Source of the DNA: JACVRW01 sp963819635
Lineage (GTDB): Bacteria; Actinomycetota; Thermoleophilia; Solirubrobacterales; Thermoleophilaceae
DNA: 64,000 nt
Assembly (NCBI GenBank): GCA_963819635.1
Contig: CAWFWX010000003.1
Span: forward strand, 62,001 to 126,000
Direction: 5' to 3'
Shown here: positions 41,421 through 49,864 of the stretch, piece after piece
Layout: each line of letters opens with the position of its first letter
How positions within the stretch are numbered: position 1 is the stretch's first letter
Made by a program: the position numbers and the translations under genes
Notes under the pieces: model-generated
What the model saw: the letters and a program-made list of their open reading frames with translations, nothing else
The model's database searches: none
Told to the model about the DNA's origin: nothing

Positions 41421-42101
41421 ATGACCAATCTCCTCGCGACCGCCGCGGTCCTCGCCGCCGCCGCCGTTCCATCTCCCGCGCCGTCGGACTTCACCACGAA
41501 GATCGACAACCCGTACTGGCCGATGAGGCCGGGGAGTCGCTGGGTATATCGGGAGACCGATGCGGGGGGCGCCCGTCAGCGCGTGGTGGTGACGGTCACA
41601 CGCCGGACCAAGCTGATCGCGAACGGGGTGACGGCCCGAGTCGTGCACGACGTCGTCACGGAGGACGGCAAGCCGGTCGAGGTCACCGATGACTGGTACG
41701 CCCAGGACAGGGCCGGCAACATCTGGTACCTCGGCGAGGACACGACCGAGTACGAGAACGGCAGGCCGGTCTCGAAGGAGGGCTCGTTCGAGGCGGGTGT
41801 CGACGGAGCGCGGCCGGGGATCATCATGCCGGCCGACCCGCGCGTCGGCATGCGCTACCGGCAGGAGTACTACAAGGACCACGCCGAGGACCGGGCGCGG
41901 ATCATGAGCCTGCGCGAGCGGGCAGAGGTGCCCTTCGGCTTCTTCAAGCGGACTCTGATGACCCGCGAGGAGAACCCGCTCGAGCCGCGTGTCCTCGAGT
42001 ACAAGTTCTACGCCCGCGGGGTCGGGCCGGTGCTCGCGGTGTCCGTCTCCGGCGGAAGCGACCGCGAGGAGCTGGTGCGATACCGGCGCGGCGGTAAGTA
42101 A
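41421..42101 (+). CDS. Secreted protein of unknown function
   Basis: 226 residues from ATG 41421. Signal peptide (about 1-23, LLATAAVLAAAAVPSPAP), then a beta-rich domain beginning IDNPYWPMRPGSRWVYRETD, with WYAQDRAGNIWYLGEDTTEYENG and PRVGMRYRQEYYKD. The YWPxxPGxxWxYRET opening recurs in secreted actinobacterial proteins of unknown role. There are no cysteines or obvious catalytic residues. It lies 45 bases after the NlpC gene, possibly in the same transcript and so also under the riboswitch. Confidence 0.75.
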   Translation: MTNLLATAAVLAAAAVPSPAPSDFTTKIDNPYWPMRPGSRWVYRETDAGGARQRVVVTVTRRTKLIANGVTARVVHDVVTEDGKPVEVTDDWYAQDRAGNIWYLGEDTTEYENGRPVSKEGSFEAGVDGARPGIIMPADPRVGMRYRQEYYKDHAEDRARIMSLRERAEVPFGFFKRTLMTREENPLEPRVLEYKFYARGVGPVLAVSVSGGSDREELVRYRRGGK

Positions 42102-42112
42102 TCTGCGGCCCC

Positions 42113-43315
42113 ATGGCCGTAGCCGCAACCGCCTACACAGACAAGACCGACGAGCAGAGGGCCATCACCGAGATGGTCCGGCAGTTCGTCGACAACGAGG
42201 TCATCCCCGTGGCCGAGGAGCACGATCACGAGGACTCGTTTCCGGAGGCGGTCGTCGAGCATATGAAGGAGCTCGGGCTGTTCGGGGTCACGATCCCCGA
42301 GGAGTACGGGGGCATGGGGCTCGACCTCACCACCTACGCGATGATCGTCGAGGAGCTCTCGCGCGGCTGGATCTCGGTCTCCGGCATCGTGAACACCCAC
42401 TTCATCGGCTCCTACCTGCTCATGAAGTTCGGGACCGACGAGCAGAAGCAGGAGTTCCTGCCGCGGATGGCCACGGGTGAGATCCGCGCCGCGTTCTCGC
42501 TGTCGGAGCCGGAGGTCGGCTCGGACGTCCAGGGCATCAAGTCGACCGCCAAGCGGACGGACGACGGGGCCTGGGAGCTGAACGGCCAGAAGATGTGGGT
42601 AACGAACGGCCTGCGCTCGGCGCTCGTGTTCGTCTTGATGAAGACCGACCCGAAGGCCGACCCGCCGCATCGCGGGATGACCTGCTTCATCACCGAGAAG
42701 GAGCCGGGGGCGCACGAGAACGACGGCCTGACCGTCCCGCCGCAGATCAAGAAGATGGGCTACAAGGGCGTCGAGTCCACGGAGCTCGTCTACGACGGCT
42801 ACGTCTGCCCGGCCGAGCGCATCCTCGGCGGCGAGGAGAACGGGCTCGGCAAGGGCTTCGCGCAGATGATGGACGCACTCGAGGTCGGCCGCGTGAACGT
42901 GGCGGCGCGCGGGGTGGGCATCGCCCAGCGCGCGCTGGAGCTCGCGCTCCGCTACTCGCAGGAGCGGAAGACGTTCGGCAAGCCGATCGCGCAGCACCAG
43001 GCCATCCAGTTCAAGCTGGCCGACATGGCCACCAAGATCGAGGCAGCGCGGCTGCTCACCTTCAAGGCGGCGCGGATGAAGGACGCCGGCCAGCGCTCCG
43101 ACCTCGAGGCCGGCATGGCCAAGCTGTTCGCCTCCGAGACCGGCAAGGAGGTCGTGGAGGAGGCGTTCCGGATCCACGGCGGCTACGGCTACTCGAAGGA
43201 GTACGAGATCGAGCGGCTCTACCGCGACGCGCCGCTCCTCCTGATCGGCGAGGGCACCTCCGAGATCCAGCGCATGGTGATCGGCAAGAAGCTGCTGGAG
43301 CGCAACAAGATCTAG
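42113..43315 (+). CDS. Acyl-CoA dehydrogenase
   Basis: 400 residues. FAD-dependent alpha,beta-desaturation of acyl-CoA in beta-oxidation or branched-chain catabolism. Domains in order: N-terminal helices (VIPVAEEHDHEDSFPEAVVEHMKEL), the FAD-contact AAFSLSEPEVGSDVQGIKS, middle beta-domain WVTNG, and C-terminal helices with ERKTFGKPIAQHQAIQFKLADM. The end AFRIHGGYGYSKEYEIERLYRDA is where the FAD/adenine contact and catalytic Glu region lie. Full length and intact. An SCP2-like gene follows 10 bases later, probably co-transcribed. Confidence 0.95.
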   Translation: MAVAATAYTDKTDEQRAITEMVRQFVDNEVIPVAEEHDHEDSFPEAVVEHMKELGLFGVTIPEEYGGMGLDLTTYAMIVEELSRGWISVSGIVNTHFIGSYLLMKFGTDEQKQEFLPRMATGEIRAAFSLSEPEVGSDVQGIKSTAKRTDDGAWELNGQKMWVTNGLRSALVFVLMKTDPKADPPHRGMTCFITEKEPGAHENDGLTVPPQIKKMGYKGVESTELVYDGYVCPAERILGGEENGLGKGFAQMMDALEVGRVNVAARGVGIAQRALELALRYSQERKTFGKPIAQHQAIQFKLADMATKIEAARLLTFKAARMKDAGQRSDLEAGMAKLFASETGKEVVEEAFRIHGGYGYSKEYEIERLYRDAPLLLIGEGTSEIQRMVIGKKLLERNKI

Positions 43316-43325
43316 GCTTGGCCGC

Positions 43326-43676
43326 GTGTCAAGCGCGGATACCAAGACTCTGATCAAGCAGGCGGTGGAGAACCTCCAGGACGAGCTGCCGGCTCTTAAG
43401 CAGCTGAAGCTGGTGATCAGGCTCGAGCTGCGCTCACACGGCGACGTGCCGATCTGGCGCGTCGAGGTGCCCGGGCCGAAGATCGACAAGGAGGCGGCGG
43501 GCGACGCCCGCGTCGACGTCTCCGTGGCGCGCTCGCACTTCAACGAGCTGGCCGCCGAGGGGCGGCTGAAGGACTGGGTAGACGCCTACCAGCACGGCCA
43601 CGTGCGCGTGAGCGGCGATGCCGCCGTCACGAAGCTGATCGGCAACGTGATTCAGCGCCAGCTGGCGCGGGCGTAG
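43326..43676 (+). CDS. SCP2-like (sterol carrier protein fold) small protein
   Basis: 116 residues from GTG 43326. LVIRLELRSHGDVPIWRVEVPGP is followed by ARVDVSVARSHFNELAAEG and a C-terminal VSGDAAVTKLIGNVIQRQLA. The strand pattern and the final GD-x4-KLIG resemble SCP2 domains, which bind lipids or acyl-CoA. Position right after an acyl-CoA dehydrogenase supports an acyl-carrier role (inference). The identification is moderate; no signature residue is decisive. Confidence 0.65.
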   Translation: MSSADTKTLIKQAVENLQDELPALKQLKLVIRLELRSHGDVPIWRVEVPGPKIDKEAAGDARVDVSVARSHFNELAAEGRLKDWVDAYQHGHVRVSGDAAVTKLIGNVIQRQLARA

Positions 43677-43746
43677 CCGGCTCTAGCCGCGCGCCATCAG
43701 GGATACCGCGGCTGTTAGGGTGCGTCCACCTCGGGAGGGAGGACGC

Positions 43747-46700
43747 ATGACGGGTCGTCAGGTGCTCTGGTTCGTCACGATCGGCGCCCTGGGGATCGCC
43801 GCGCTCGCAGGGGGAGCCGCCGCGGAGCCGGCCCCGGCTCCTCAAGGTGCGGCCGCAGACGGCCCAGGCGCGCTGTCGCACTTCGATCTCGCCCGCAAGG
43901 ACTGCGTCGGCACTGCCCGTAACCGGCGCTCCAAGGTCTGGTTCACGGTGGCGGACGGCGTGCTGAGCGACGTCTATTTCCCGACGAACGACACGACCAA
44001 CAACGAGACGCTGCAGTTCATCGTCACCGATGGCGCCACGTTCACGGACCTCCAGACCCGCGACATGACCTACACGGTGCGCGCCCTGGACGACCGCTCG
44101 CTCACCTGCAGGGTCACGGCGAGGGCGAAGAGCGGCCGCTACAGGATCGTCACGGACTACCTGACGGATCCCGACCGGGATACGGTGCTCATGCGTTCCA
44201 GGCTCGAGCGGCTCTCGAAGCACGGCGGCCCGCTGAGGCTCTACGTGCGCTTCGACCCGACCCTGAACGGCAACGGCGGCGGTGGCGACGGCAACGGCGG
44301 CCCGGACAGCGGTGACGTCGCGAGGGCCGGCGGCCATACGTTGCTGGTCGGCTCCGATCCCGTCACGACCACCAACGCCGCCAACCGCGACTACGCGGTG
44401 CCGGTGCACAGCGCGCTCGACGCGTCGCGGCCCTTCCTGGCGGTGTCGAACGGCTTTGCCGGTCAGGCGAGCGATGGCCTGACGCAGCTCGACGCGCAAC
44501 AGCGGTTGACCGACACCTTCGCCGCGGCGTCCCAGGGCAACCTGGTGCAGACCGCGCGCGTCGACCTGCGCCACGACGGCAGCTTCACGCTCGCGCTCGG
44601 CTTCGGGACCAGCGAAGACCAAGCGGTGCACGTCGCGCGCCGGTCCCTCGGCGAGCCGTTCGGCCGACTGGCGAACGACTACGACCGCGGCTGGCACAGG
44701 TACGACGGGCGGCTCCGCAGGCCGAGGCGCCCCCACGGCGTGTCGCCGAGCCGCTGGGCCAAGCTCGTCGACGAGTACTACCTGAGCGCCAACTACGTCA
44801 AGGCCGCGGAGGACAAGACGTTCCCCGGCGCCGTGGCCGCGGCGCTTGCATCCCCGTGGGGCCAGGCGGTGTCCGCGGGCGACCCTGGCAACACGTACTT
44901 CGGCTCCTACCGCGAGGTGTTCGCGCGCGACCTGTACGAGGCGTGGACCGCACTGCTCGTCGCGGGCGACCGCAATACCGCGCGGGACATGACGCGCTTC
45001 CTCTTCGAGCGCCAGCAGCTACCGGACGGGTCGATGCCGCGCAACAGCCTCACGAACGGCAAGGTGGCCCCCGACTCGTTCGGCACCCAGCTCGACGAGT
45101 GCGCCTATCCGCTCGTGATGGCGCTGGCGGTGGGCCTGACCGGGCCCACGTTCTACGAGGACCACATCAAGCCGGCCGCCAACTTCGTGATCGCTCACGG
45201 GCCGACGTTCGGCCCGGAGCGCTGGGAAGAGCAGGGCGGCTTCTCGCCGTCGACGATCGCGGCCGAGGTCGCGGGCCTGCTCGCGGCGGCCGAGATCGCG
45301 GACCGCAACGGCGATTCGACCTCCGCGGCCGTCTGGCGCGGGGTCGCTGACGAGTTCCAGCGCAAGATCAAGGACTGGACCGTCACCACGAACGGGCCGC
45401 TCAGCCCGGACCCGTACTTCATCCGGCTATCCAAGACCGGTGATCCGAACGCGGCGATCAGCTACAACCTCGGCAACGGCGGCCCCACGCTCGACCAGCG
45501 CGAGGTGATCGACGCCGGCTTCCTCGAGCTCGCGCGACTCGGCCTGCTCTCCGAGCACGACGCCGACCTGGTTCGCTCACTGGACCTCGTCGACGCCATC
45601 ATCGGGCGTACGACAGACAGCGGGGACGGCTTCTACCGCTACAACGGCGACGGATACGGCGACCGCTCGACGGACGGCCGTCCGTGGGCGCCGAGCGGAC
45701 AGGGCAACGGCCACCTGTGGCCCGTCCTGGCGGGTGAGCGCGGGCAGTGGGAGCTCGACACCGGAGACCTGGCGGGGGCCGTGGGGCGGCTCGAGGCGAT
45801 GCGCGGAATGGCGTCCGGCGTGGGGCTGATCCCCGAGCAGGCGTGGGAGCTGCCCGACCTGGCCCGCTCGCCGTTCGGGACGGATCCGACAGTCGCGTCG
45901 ATCGGGTTCGAGAACGGCGAGCCGGCCGGCTCGGCGTCGGCGCTGACCTGGTCGGCGGGCCAGTTCGTGCGGCTGATGCTCGACGTCTCGGCGGGGCGCG
46001 TGCTCGACCGCCCGCGCTACACGCGGCGCCGCTACGTCGAGCAGGCCCAGCAGCAGACGCAGCTCACCGTGACCTCGCCCGCCGACAACTCCGCCGTCAC
46101 CGGGACGGTTGACGTTGCGGGCACATCAGCGCCCGGAAACTCGATCGCGGTCGCCGTGACCAACACCGACCGCAACTCTGAGACGACGCTTCATACGACC
46201 ACGGCGGCCGGCGACGGAAGCTTCAGCCTGCAGATTCCCGTGAGCGGCGGCACGTCGGTGCTGAACATCGTTGCGACCAGCCCCTCCGGGGCGACCGCGC
46301 GCGCCGCCAGGACCGTCGTCTTCGACTTCGTGCCGGGCACGGTCCTGTTCGAGGCGGGCGACCCGGACAGCGACGACAACGGGCCGGGCAACTACGCCTA
46401 TCCCACGTCCGGCGACTTCAAGCCGGGGGCGTTCGACATCCAGCAATTCCAGGTCATCGACTCGGGCGACCAGATCGTGTTCCGGCTGCGTACGCGTGAC
46501 CTCTCTCCCACGTTCGGGAGCCCGCTGGGTGCCCAGCTCGTGGACGTCTACGTGCACGTTCCGGGCGCCGCCCAGCCCTCCACGGCGGCGTCCTTCCCGC
46601 AACGGAACTACGCGATCGCCCAGTCGGGCGCGTGGTCCCGCCTTATCGAGGTGCAGGGATTCGGCGAGCGCTTCGTAGACCAGACCGGTGCCACGCTCGG

Positions 46701-47037
46701 CGATGTGACGATCAGCGGCAACGCGGTCTCCCGCTACATCACGTTCGGCGTCCCCAAGGCGAGCCTGGGCACGCCTGGGCCGGGCTGGGGGTTCACGGTC
46801 GTGTTGACGGGCCAGGACGGGTTCAGCCCGGACCAGGCACGCGGCTTCGCGCCGACGCCCCAGTCGTTCCAGTTCGGCGTCTGCGGGACCGCGAGCGGCG
46901 ACGCGCACTGCACAGCCGACCCGTCGACCGTGCCGAAGGCGATCGACGTGCTGACCCCGGCCGGCGTTGACCAGTCCGACGAGCTCGACTACACGGTGCA
47001 CAGCCCGGTGACGATCGCGCCGGTGATGATCCCGTAG
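43747..47037 (+). CDS. Secreted GH15 glucoamylase/glucodextranase-like hydrolase
   Basis: 1096 residues from ATG 43747. Signal peptide (about 1-26), an N-terminal beta-sandwich (about 35-320), then the GH15 (alpha/alpha)6 barrel (about 330-760). Motifs include YREVFARDLYEAWTALL, LPDGSMPRNSLTNG, ERWEEQGGFSPSTIAAEVAGL with the general acid, and LIPEQAWELPDL with the general base. After it come an Ig-like module (TVTSPADNSAVTGTVDVAGT) and a C-terminal glucodextranase-C-like binding module (from about 870, VLFEAGDPDSDDNGPGNYAYPTSGDF). It would release glucose from extracellular alpha-glucans. Confidence 0.92.
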   Translation: MTGRQVLWFVTIGALGIAALAGGAAAEPAPAPQGAAADGPGALSHFDLARKDCVGTARNRRSKVWFTVADGVLSDVYFPTNDTTNNETLQFIVTDGATFTDLQTRDMTYTVRALDDRSLTCRVTARAKSGRYRIVTDYLTDPDRDTVLMRSRLERLSKHGGPLRLYVRFDPTLNGNGGGGDGNGGPDSGDVARAGGHTLLVGSDPVTTTNAANRDYAVPVHSALDASRPFLAVSNGFAGQASDGLTQLDAQQRLTDTFAAASQGNLVQTARVDLRHDGSFTLALGFGTSEDQAVHVARRSLGEPFGRLANDYDRGWHRYDGRLRRPRRPHGVSPSRWAKLVDEYYLSANYVKAAEDKTFPGAVAAALASPWGQAVSAGDPGNTYFGSYREVFARDLYEAWTALLVAGDRNTARDMTRFLFERQQLPDGSMPRNSLTNGKVAPDSFGTQLDECAYPLVMALAVGLTGPTFYEDHIKPAANFVIAHGPTFGPERWEEQGGFSPSTIAAEVAGLLAAAEIADRNGDSTSAAVWRGVADEFQRKIKDWTVTTNGPLSPDPYFIRLSKTGDPNAAISYNLGNGGPTLDQREVIDAGFLELARLGLLSEHDADLVRSLDLVDAIIGRTTDSGDGFYRYNGDGYGDRSTDGRPWAPSGQGNGHLWPVLAGERGQWELDTGDLAGAVGRLEAMRGMASGVGLIPEQAWELPDLARSPFGTDPTVASIGFENGEPAGSASALTWSAGQFVRLMLDVSAGRVLDRPRYTRRRYVEQAQQQTQLTVTSPADNSAVTGTVDVAGTSAPGNSIAVAVTNTDRNSETTLHTTTAAGDGSFSLQIPVSGGTSVLNIVATSPSGATARAARTVVFDFVPGTVLFEAGDPDSDDNGPGNYAYPTSGDFKPGAFDIQQFQVIDSGDQIVFRLRTRDLSPTFGSPLGAQLVDVYVHVPGAAQPSTAASFPQRNYAIAQSGAWSRLIEVQGFGERFVDQTGATLGDVTISGNAVSRYITFGVPKASLGTPGPGWGFTVVLTGQDGFSPDQARGFAPTPQSFQFGVCGTASGDAHCTADPSTVPKAIDVLTPAGVDQSDELDYTVHSPVTIAPVMIP

Positions 47038-47041
47038 CGTG

Positions 47042-47461
47042 CTAAGCGGGCGTCAGTATCAGCTGAGTGCAGGTGAAGAAGGCCGCGTTGCGGCCCTTCT
47101 CCTTCTGGATCCGCACCTCCCAGACCTGGGTGCGCCGGCCCACGTGGAGGGGGCGGCCGATGGCGGTGAGGACGTCGCCCACCCGGCCCGCGGCGAAGAC
47201 GTTCGCCTTCAGCTCGGCGGTTGTGAAGTTTGAGCCCGGCTCTAGGTGGCGGGCGGTGCCCCACGCGGCGACGGTGTCCGCGAACGCCACCCATACCCCG
47301 CCGTGCACGTAGCCGCCGGGGTGGAGGTGCCGGCCGTCGACCTCGAGGCGCCCCTCCACCTCGTCGTCCTCGATACGGACGACCTCGATGCCGAGGTCGC
47401 CGGGGAAGCTCCCCGAGATGGCCTGGCGGAAGCGCTCGGGGGTGACCTCGGGGTTCGTCAG
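47042..47461 (-). CDS. PaaI-like hotdog thioesterase, probable CTG start
   Basis: About 139 residues. Hotdog fold with VDGRHLHPGGYVHGGVWVAFADTVAAWGTA (the HGG loop and acid of PaaI thioesterases) and TTAELKANVFAAGRVGDVLTA. It hydrolyses acyl-CoA thioesters. The coding sequence abuts the ferredoxin, and no ATG, GTG or TTG is available in frame between that gene and the conserved region. The natural N-terminus TNPEVTPERFRQAIS is preceded by CTG, which overlaps the ferredoxin TGA as CTGA, so a CTG start is proposed. Last gene of the fused-ligase operon. Confidence 0.8.
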   Translation of the reverse strand: MTNPEVTPERFRQAISGSFPGDLGIEVVRIEDDEVEGRLEVDGRHLHPGGYVHGGVWVAFADTVAAWGTARHLEPGSNFTTAELKANVFAAGRVGDVLTAIGRPLHVGRRTQVWEVRIQKEKGRNAAFFTCTQLILTPA

Positions 47462-47709
47462 GCGGCCTTCTCCAGCAGCGCGCCGCCGTCGTAGAGCTTG
47501 ATGACCCTGACGGTGTCCGGCGGCGAGGCGTCCAGGCAGAGGCCACAGAGGACGCACTCGTCGAGGTTCGTCTCGACGATCTGCACGCCGTCCTCTGCCG
47601 CGGCGTAGATGTCGACCGGGCAGGCCTCCGCGAGCTTCTTCGCCAGCTCGGGATCGCCGCTGACCGAATCGTCGACCTCGACGCCGATGAAGACCCCGTC
47701 CTTCCTCAC
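47458..47709 (-). CDS. FixX-like single-cluster ferredoxin
   Basis: 83 residues. Cysteines lie in AEACPVDIYA (about residue 30) and in DECVLCGLCLDASPPD (about 52, 55, 58), one set of [4Fe-4S] ligands in the CP...CxxCxxC order used by FixX/ETF-partner ferredoxins. The second ligand set of classical 2[4Fe-4S] ferredoxins is absent. ATG 47709 overlaps the stop of the fused ligase by 4 bases. A ferredoxin locked to an acyl-CoA ligase suggests that an oxidoreductase using the same pathway is encoded elsewhere (inference). Confidence 0.82.
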   Translation of the reverse strand: MRKDGVFIGVEVDDSVSGDPELAKKLAEACPVDIYAAAEDGVQIVETNLDECVLCGLCLDASPPDTVRVIKLYDGGALLEKAA

Positions 47710-49835
47710 GCCGCGACCCCCATCCGCTCCTTGACGAGATCGGGGATCTCCGCGATCTCCTCAGCGACCACGATCCCCGCTGACGCGAGCCGCTCGATCT
47801 TCTCGGCGGCCGTGTCCTCCTTGCCCTCCACGATCGTGCCGGCGTGCCCGAAGCTCATGCCGGGCATCTCGTCCATGAAGCGGCCCGCCATGAAGGCGAC
47901 GATCGGCAGCTTGCGCGTGGACTCCTCGGTCACGTGGCGCGCGAGCTCGGCCTCCATGCGGCCGCCGGGCTCCGTGTAGATCACGATCGCCTCGGTCTGC
48001 TCGTCGGCCTCGAACAGCGGCATGAGCTCGGCGTACGAGGAGCCGATGATCGCGTCGCCGCCGATCGAGACGGCGGTCGACTGGCCGAGGCCGGCCGCGG
48101 TGAGCGTCGAGGACATCTCCGTCGTCATGCCGCCCGAGCGGGAGATGACGCCGACGGGGCCGGCGCTGTAGGCCTTCGCGGCGTCCCTGGCCGGGCCGCC
48201 GATCCCGCCCATCTTGATCACGTCGGGGACGATGATCCCGAGGCAGTTCGGGCCGATGATGCGCGCCCCGCGCATCGACGCCAGCTCGACCATCTGCGCC
48301 ACGTCTCCGCGCGGGATCCGCTCGGTCACGATCACGATCAGCTCGATGCCGTTCTCGATCGCCTCGAAGACGGCGTCCTTGGTGAAGGCGGGCGGAACGG
48401 TGACCACCGAGCCCTTTATTGGGCCGCCGTGGTGCTCGACCGCCTGCTCGACCGTGTCGAACACCGGCACGCCGTGGACGTCGCGGCCCAGGCGCCCGGG
48501 CGTCACGCCGCCGACCACCTTCGCGCCCTTGCCGTAGTCGATGCACTCGCGGGTCAGGTTCACGGCCTCGCGGCCGGTGATGCCCTGGACGATGAAGGTG
48601 GTGTTCTCGTCGATGAGAATGCTCACACGGCCGCTCCCTGAGATCTTCTCCACAGCACGCCGGGCGGCTTCGTGCATCGACACCGAGCGGTCGCAGTACT
48701 CCACGCCGTACTTCTCGAGGATCTTGAAGCCCTCCTCCTCCCATGCGCCCGGGATGCGGAAGATCGCGATCTTCTCGGCCGGGTCGTAGCCCAGCTCGAG
48801 GCAGGCCTTGATCACCCCGCGGGCCACGATGTCGACCCGCGTGTTCGACACGATCGACATCATCACCGCGATCTTGTCCACGCCCGGCTTCTGGAGCACG
48901 AGCTTCGCGAGCCCCGCGGCCTTGCGGACGGACGGGTTGCCGCCGATCTCGCAGTAGTTGGCCGGCCGGCCGCCGTGCGCGCGCACCGCGTCGAACAGGG
49001 TGAGCGAGCCGCCGCCCGCGCCGATCACGAGGCCGAGGTCGCCGTCGAACTCGGTGACGTTGCCGGCCACGCCGCGGTGGTCCATGGCGTCGACCTCCTC
49101 GCCGGCCAGCTCGAACTCGGTGGGCTCGCGCGCCTCGCGCGTCTCCTCGTCGCCCACGCCGAGCTCCTTCAGGATCGCCTGCTGGCGCGGCCGGGCCTCG
49201 TTCTCCATGTCCATGTGGGCGTCGAGGGCGACGAACGAGCCGTCCTCGAGCTCTCCGAGCGGATTGATCTCGGCGAGCGTCATGTCGTATTCGACGAAGA
49301 GCTGGGCGAGGCGGGACAGGATCGGTGTGATGCGCGTCAGCGGTCGCCCGGTCACGCCGGTGGAGGCGATGACCTCCTTCGCCATGTAGTCGCTGAACGG
49401 CTGGATCGTCGAGAAGTGGCGGCGGCCGACCTTGTCGGGCTGCTCCTCGGCCACCTGCTCGATGTCGATGCCGCCGACGGGGGAGAAGATCATCACCGGC
49501 TGCTTCCGGAGGCCGTCCCAGACGACCCCGGCGTAGTACTCCTGCTTCACGTCCGCCTTGGGGTCCACGAGCACGCCGCGCGGCATGTGGCCGCCGATCT
49601 CCAGCTTGAGGATGTCCTTCGCGTACTCGGCGGCCTGGTCGGGACCGTCGGCGAACTTGACGCCGCCGGCCTTCATGCGCCCGCCGGTCAGCACCTGCGA
49701 CTTGATGACGGTCGCGCCGCCGATCCGGTGCGCGATCTCGCGCGCCTCCTGGTCCGTGGTCGCGAACCCGAAGTCGGTCACCGGGATGCCGGCCCGCTTG
49801 ACGATCTCGCGGGCCTCGTACTCGAAGAAGCGCAT
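47706..49835 (-). CDS. Fused beta-alpha succinyl-CoA-synthetase-type ligase (ADP-forming)
   Basis: 709 residues. The N-terminal half (about 1-385) is the SucC-like ATP-grasp subunit: EYEAREIVKRAGIPV, ATVIKSQVLTGGRMKAGG, EINPLGELEDG, GAGGGSLTLFDAV and NYCEIGGNPS. The C-terminal half (about 405-709) is SucD-like, with VQGITGREAVNLTREC, GVISRSGGMTTEMSSTL and the phospho-histidine in SFGHAGTIVEG (His about 664). Normal enzymes have separate subunits; a beta-alpha fusion resembles ATP-citrate lyase or malate-CoA ligase layouts. It makes or uses an acyl-CoA with ATP. Coupled to the ferredoxin and thioesterase genes by 4-base overlaps. Confidence 0.9.
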   Translation of the reverse strand: MRFFEYEAREIVKRAGIPVTDFGFATTDQEAREIAHRIGGATVIKSQVLTGGRMKAGGVKFADGPDQAAEYAKDILKLEIGGHMPRGVLVDPKADVKQEYYAGVVWDGLRKQPVMIFSPVGGIDIEQVAEEQPDKVGRRHFSTIQPFSDYMAKEVIASTGVTGRPLTRITPILSRLAQLFVEYDMTLAEINPLGELEDGSFVALDAHMDMENEARPRQQAILKELGVGDEETREAREPTEFELAGEEVDAMDHRGVAGNVTEFDGDLGLVIGAGGGSLTLFDAVRAHGGRPANYCEIGGNPSVRKAAGLAKLVLQKPGVDKIAVMMSIVSNTRVDIVARGVIKACLELGYDPAEKIAIFRIPGAWEEEGFKILEKYGVEYCDRSVSMHEAARRAVEKISGSGRVSILIDENTTFIVQGITGREAVNLTRECIDYGKGAKVVGGVTPGRLGRDVHGVPVFDTVEQAVEHHGGPIKGSVVTVPPAFTKDAVFEAIENGIELIVIVTERIPRGDVAQMVELASMRGARIIGPNCLGIIVPDVIKMGGIGGPARDAAKAYSAGPVGVISRSGGMTTEMSSTLTAAGLGQSTAVSIGGDAIIGSSYAELMPLFEADEQTEAIVIYTEPGGRMEAELARHVTEESTRKLPIVAFMAGRFMDEMPGMSFGHAGTIVEGKEDTAAEKIERLASAGIVVAEEIAEIPDLVKERMGVAA

Positions 49836-49864
49836 GGCGGCGCGGAACCCTATATAACCGCTCT

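Noticed and set aside
47458..47709. Classical 2[4Fe-4S] ferredoxin
   Set aside because: Only one set of cluster ligands is present (CP and CxxCxxC), so a single-cluster FixX-like protein fits better.
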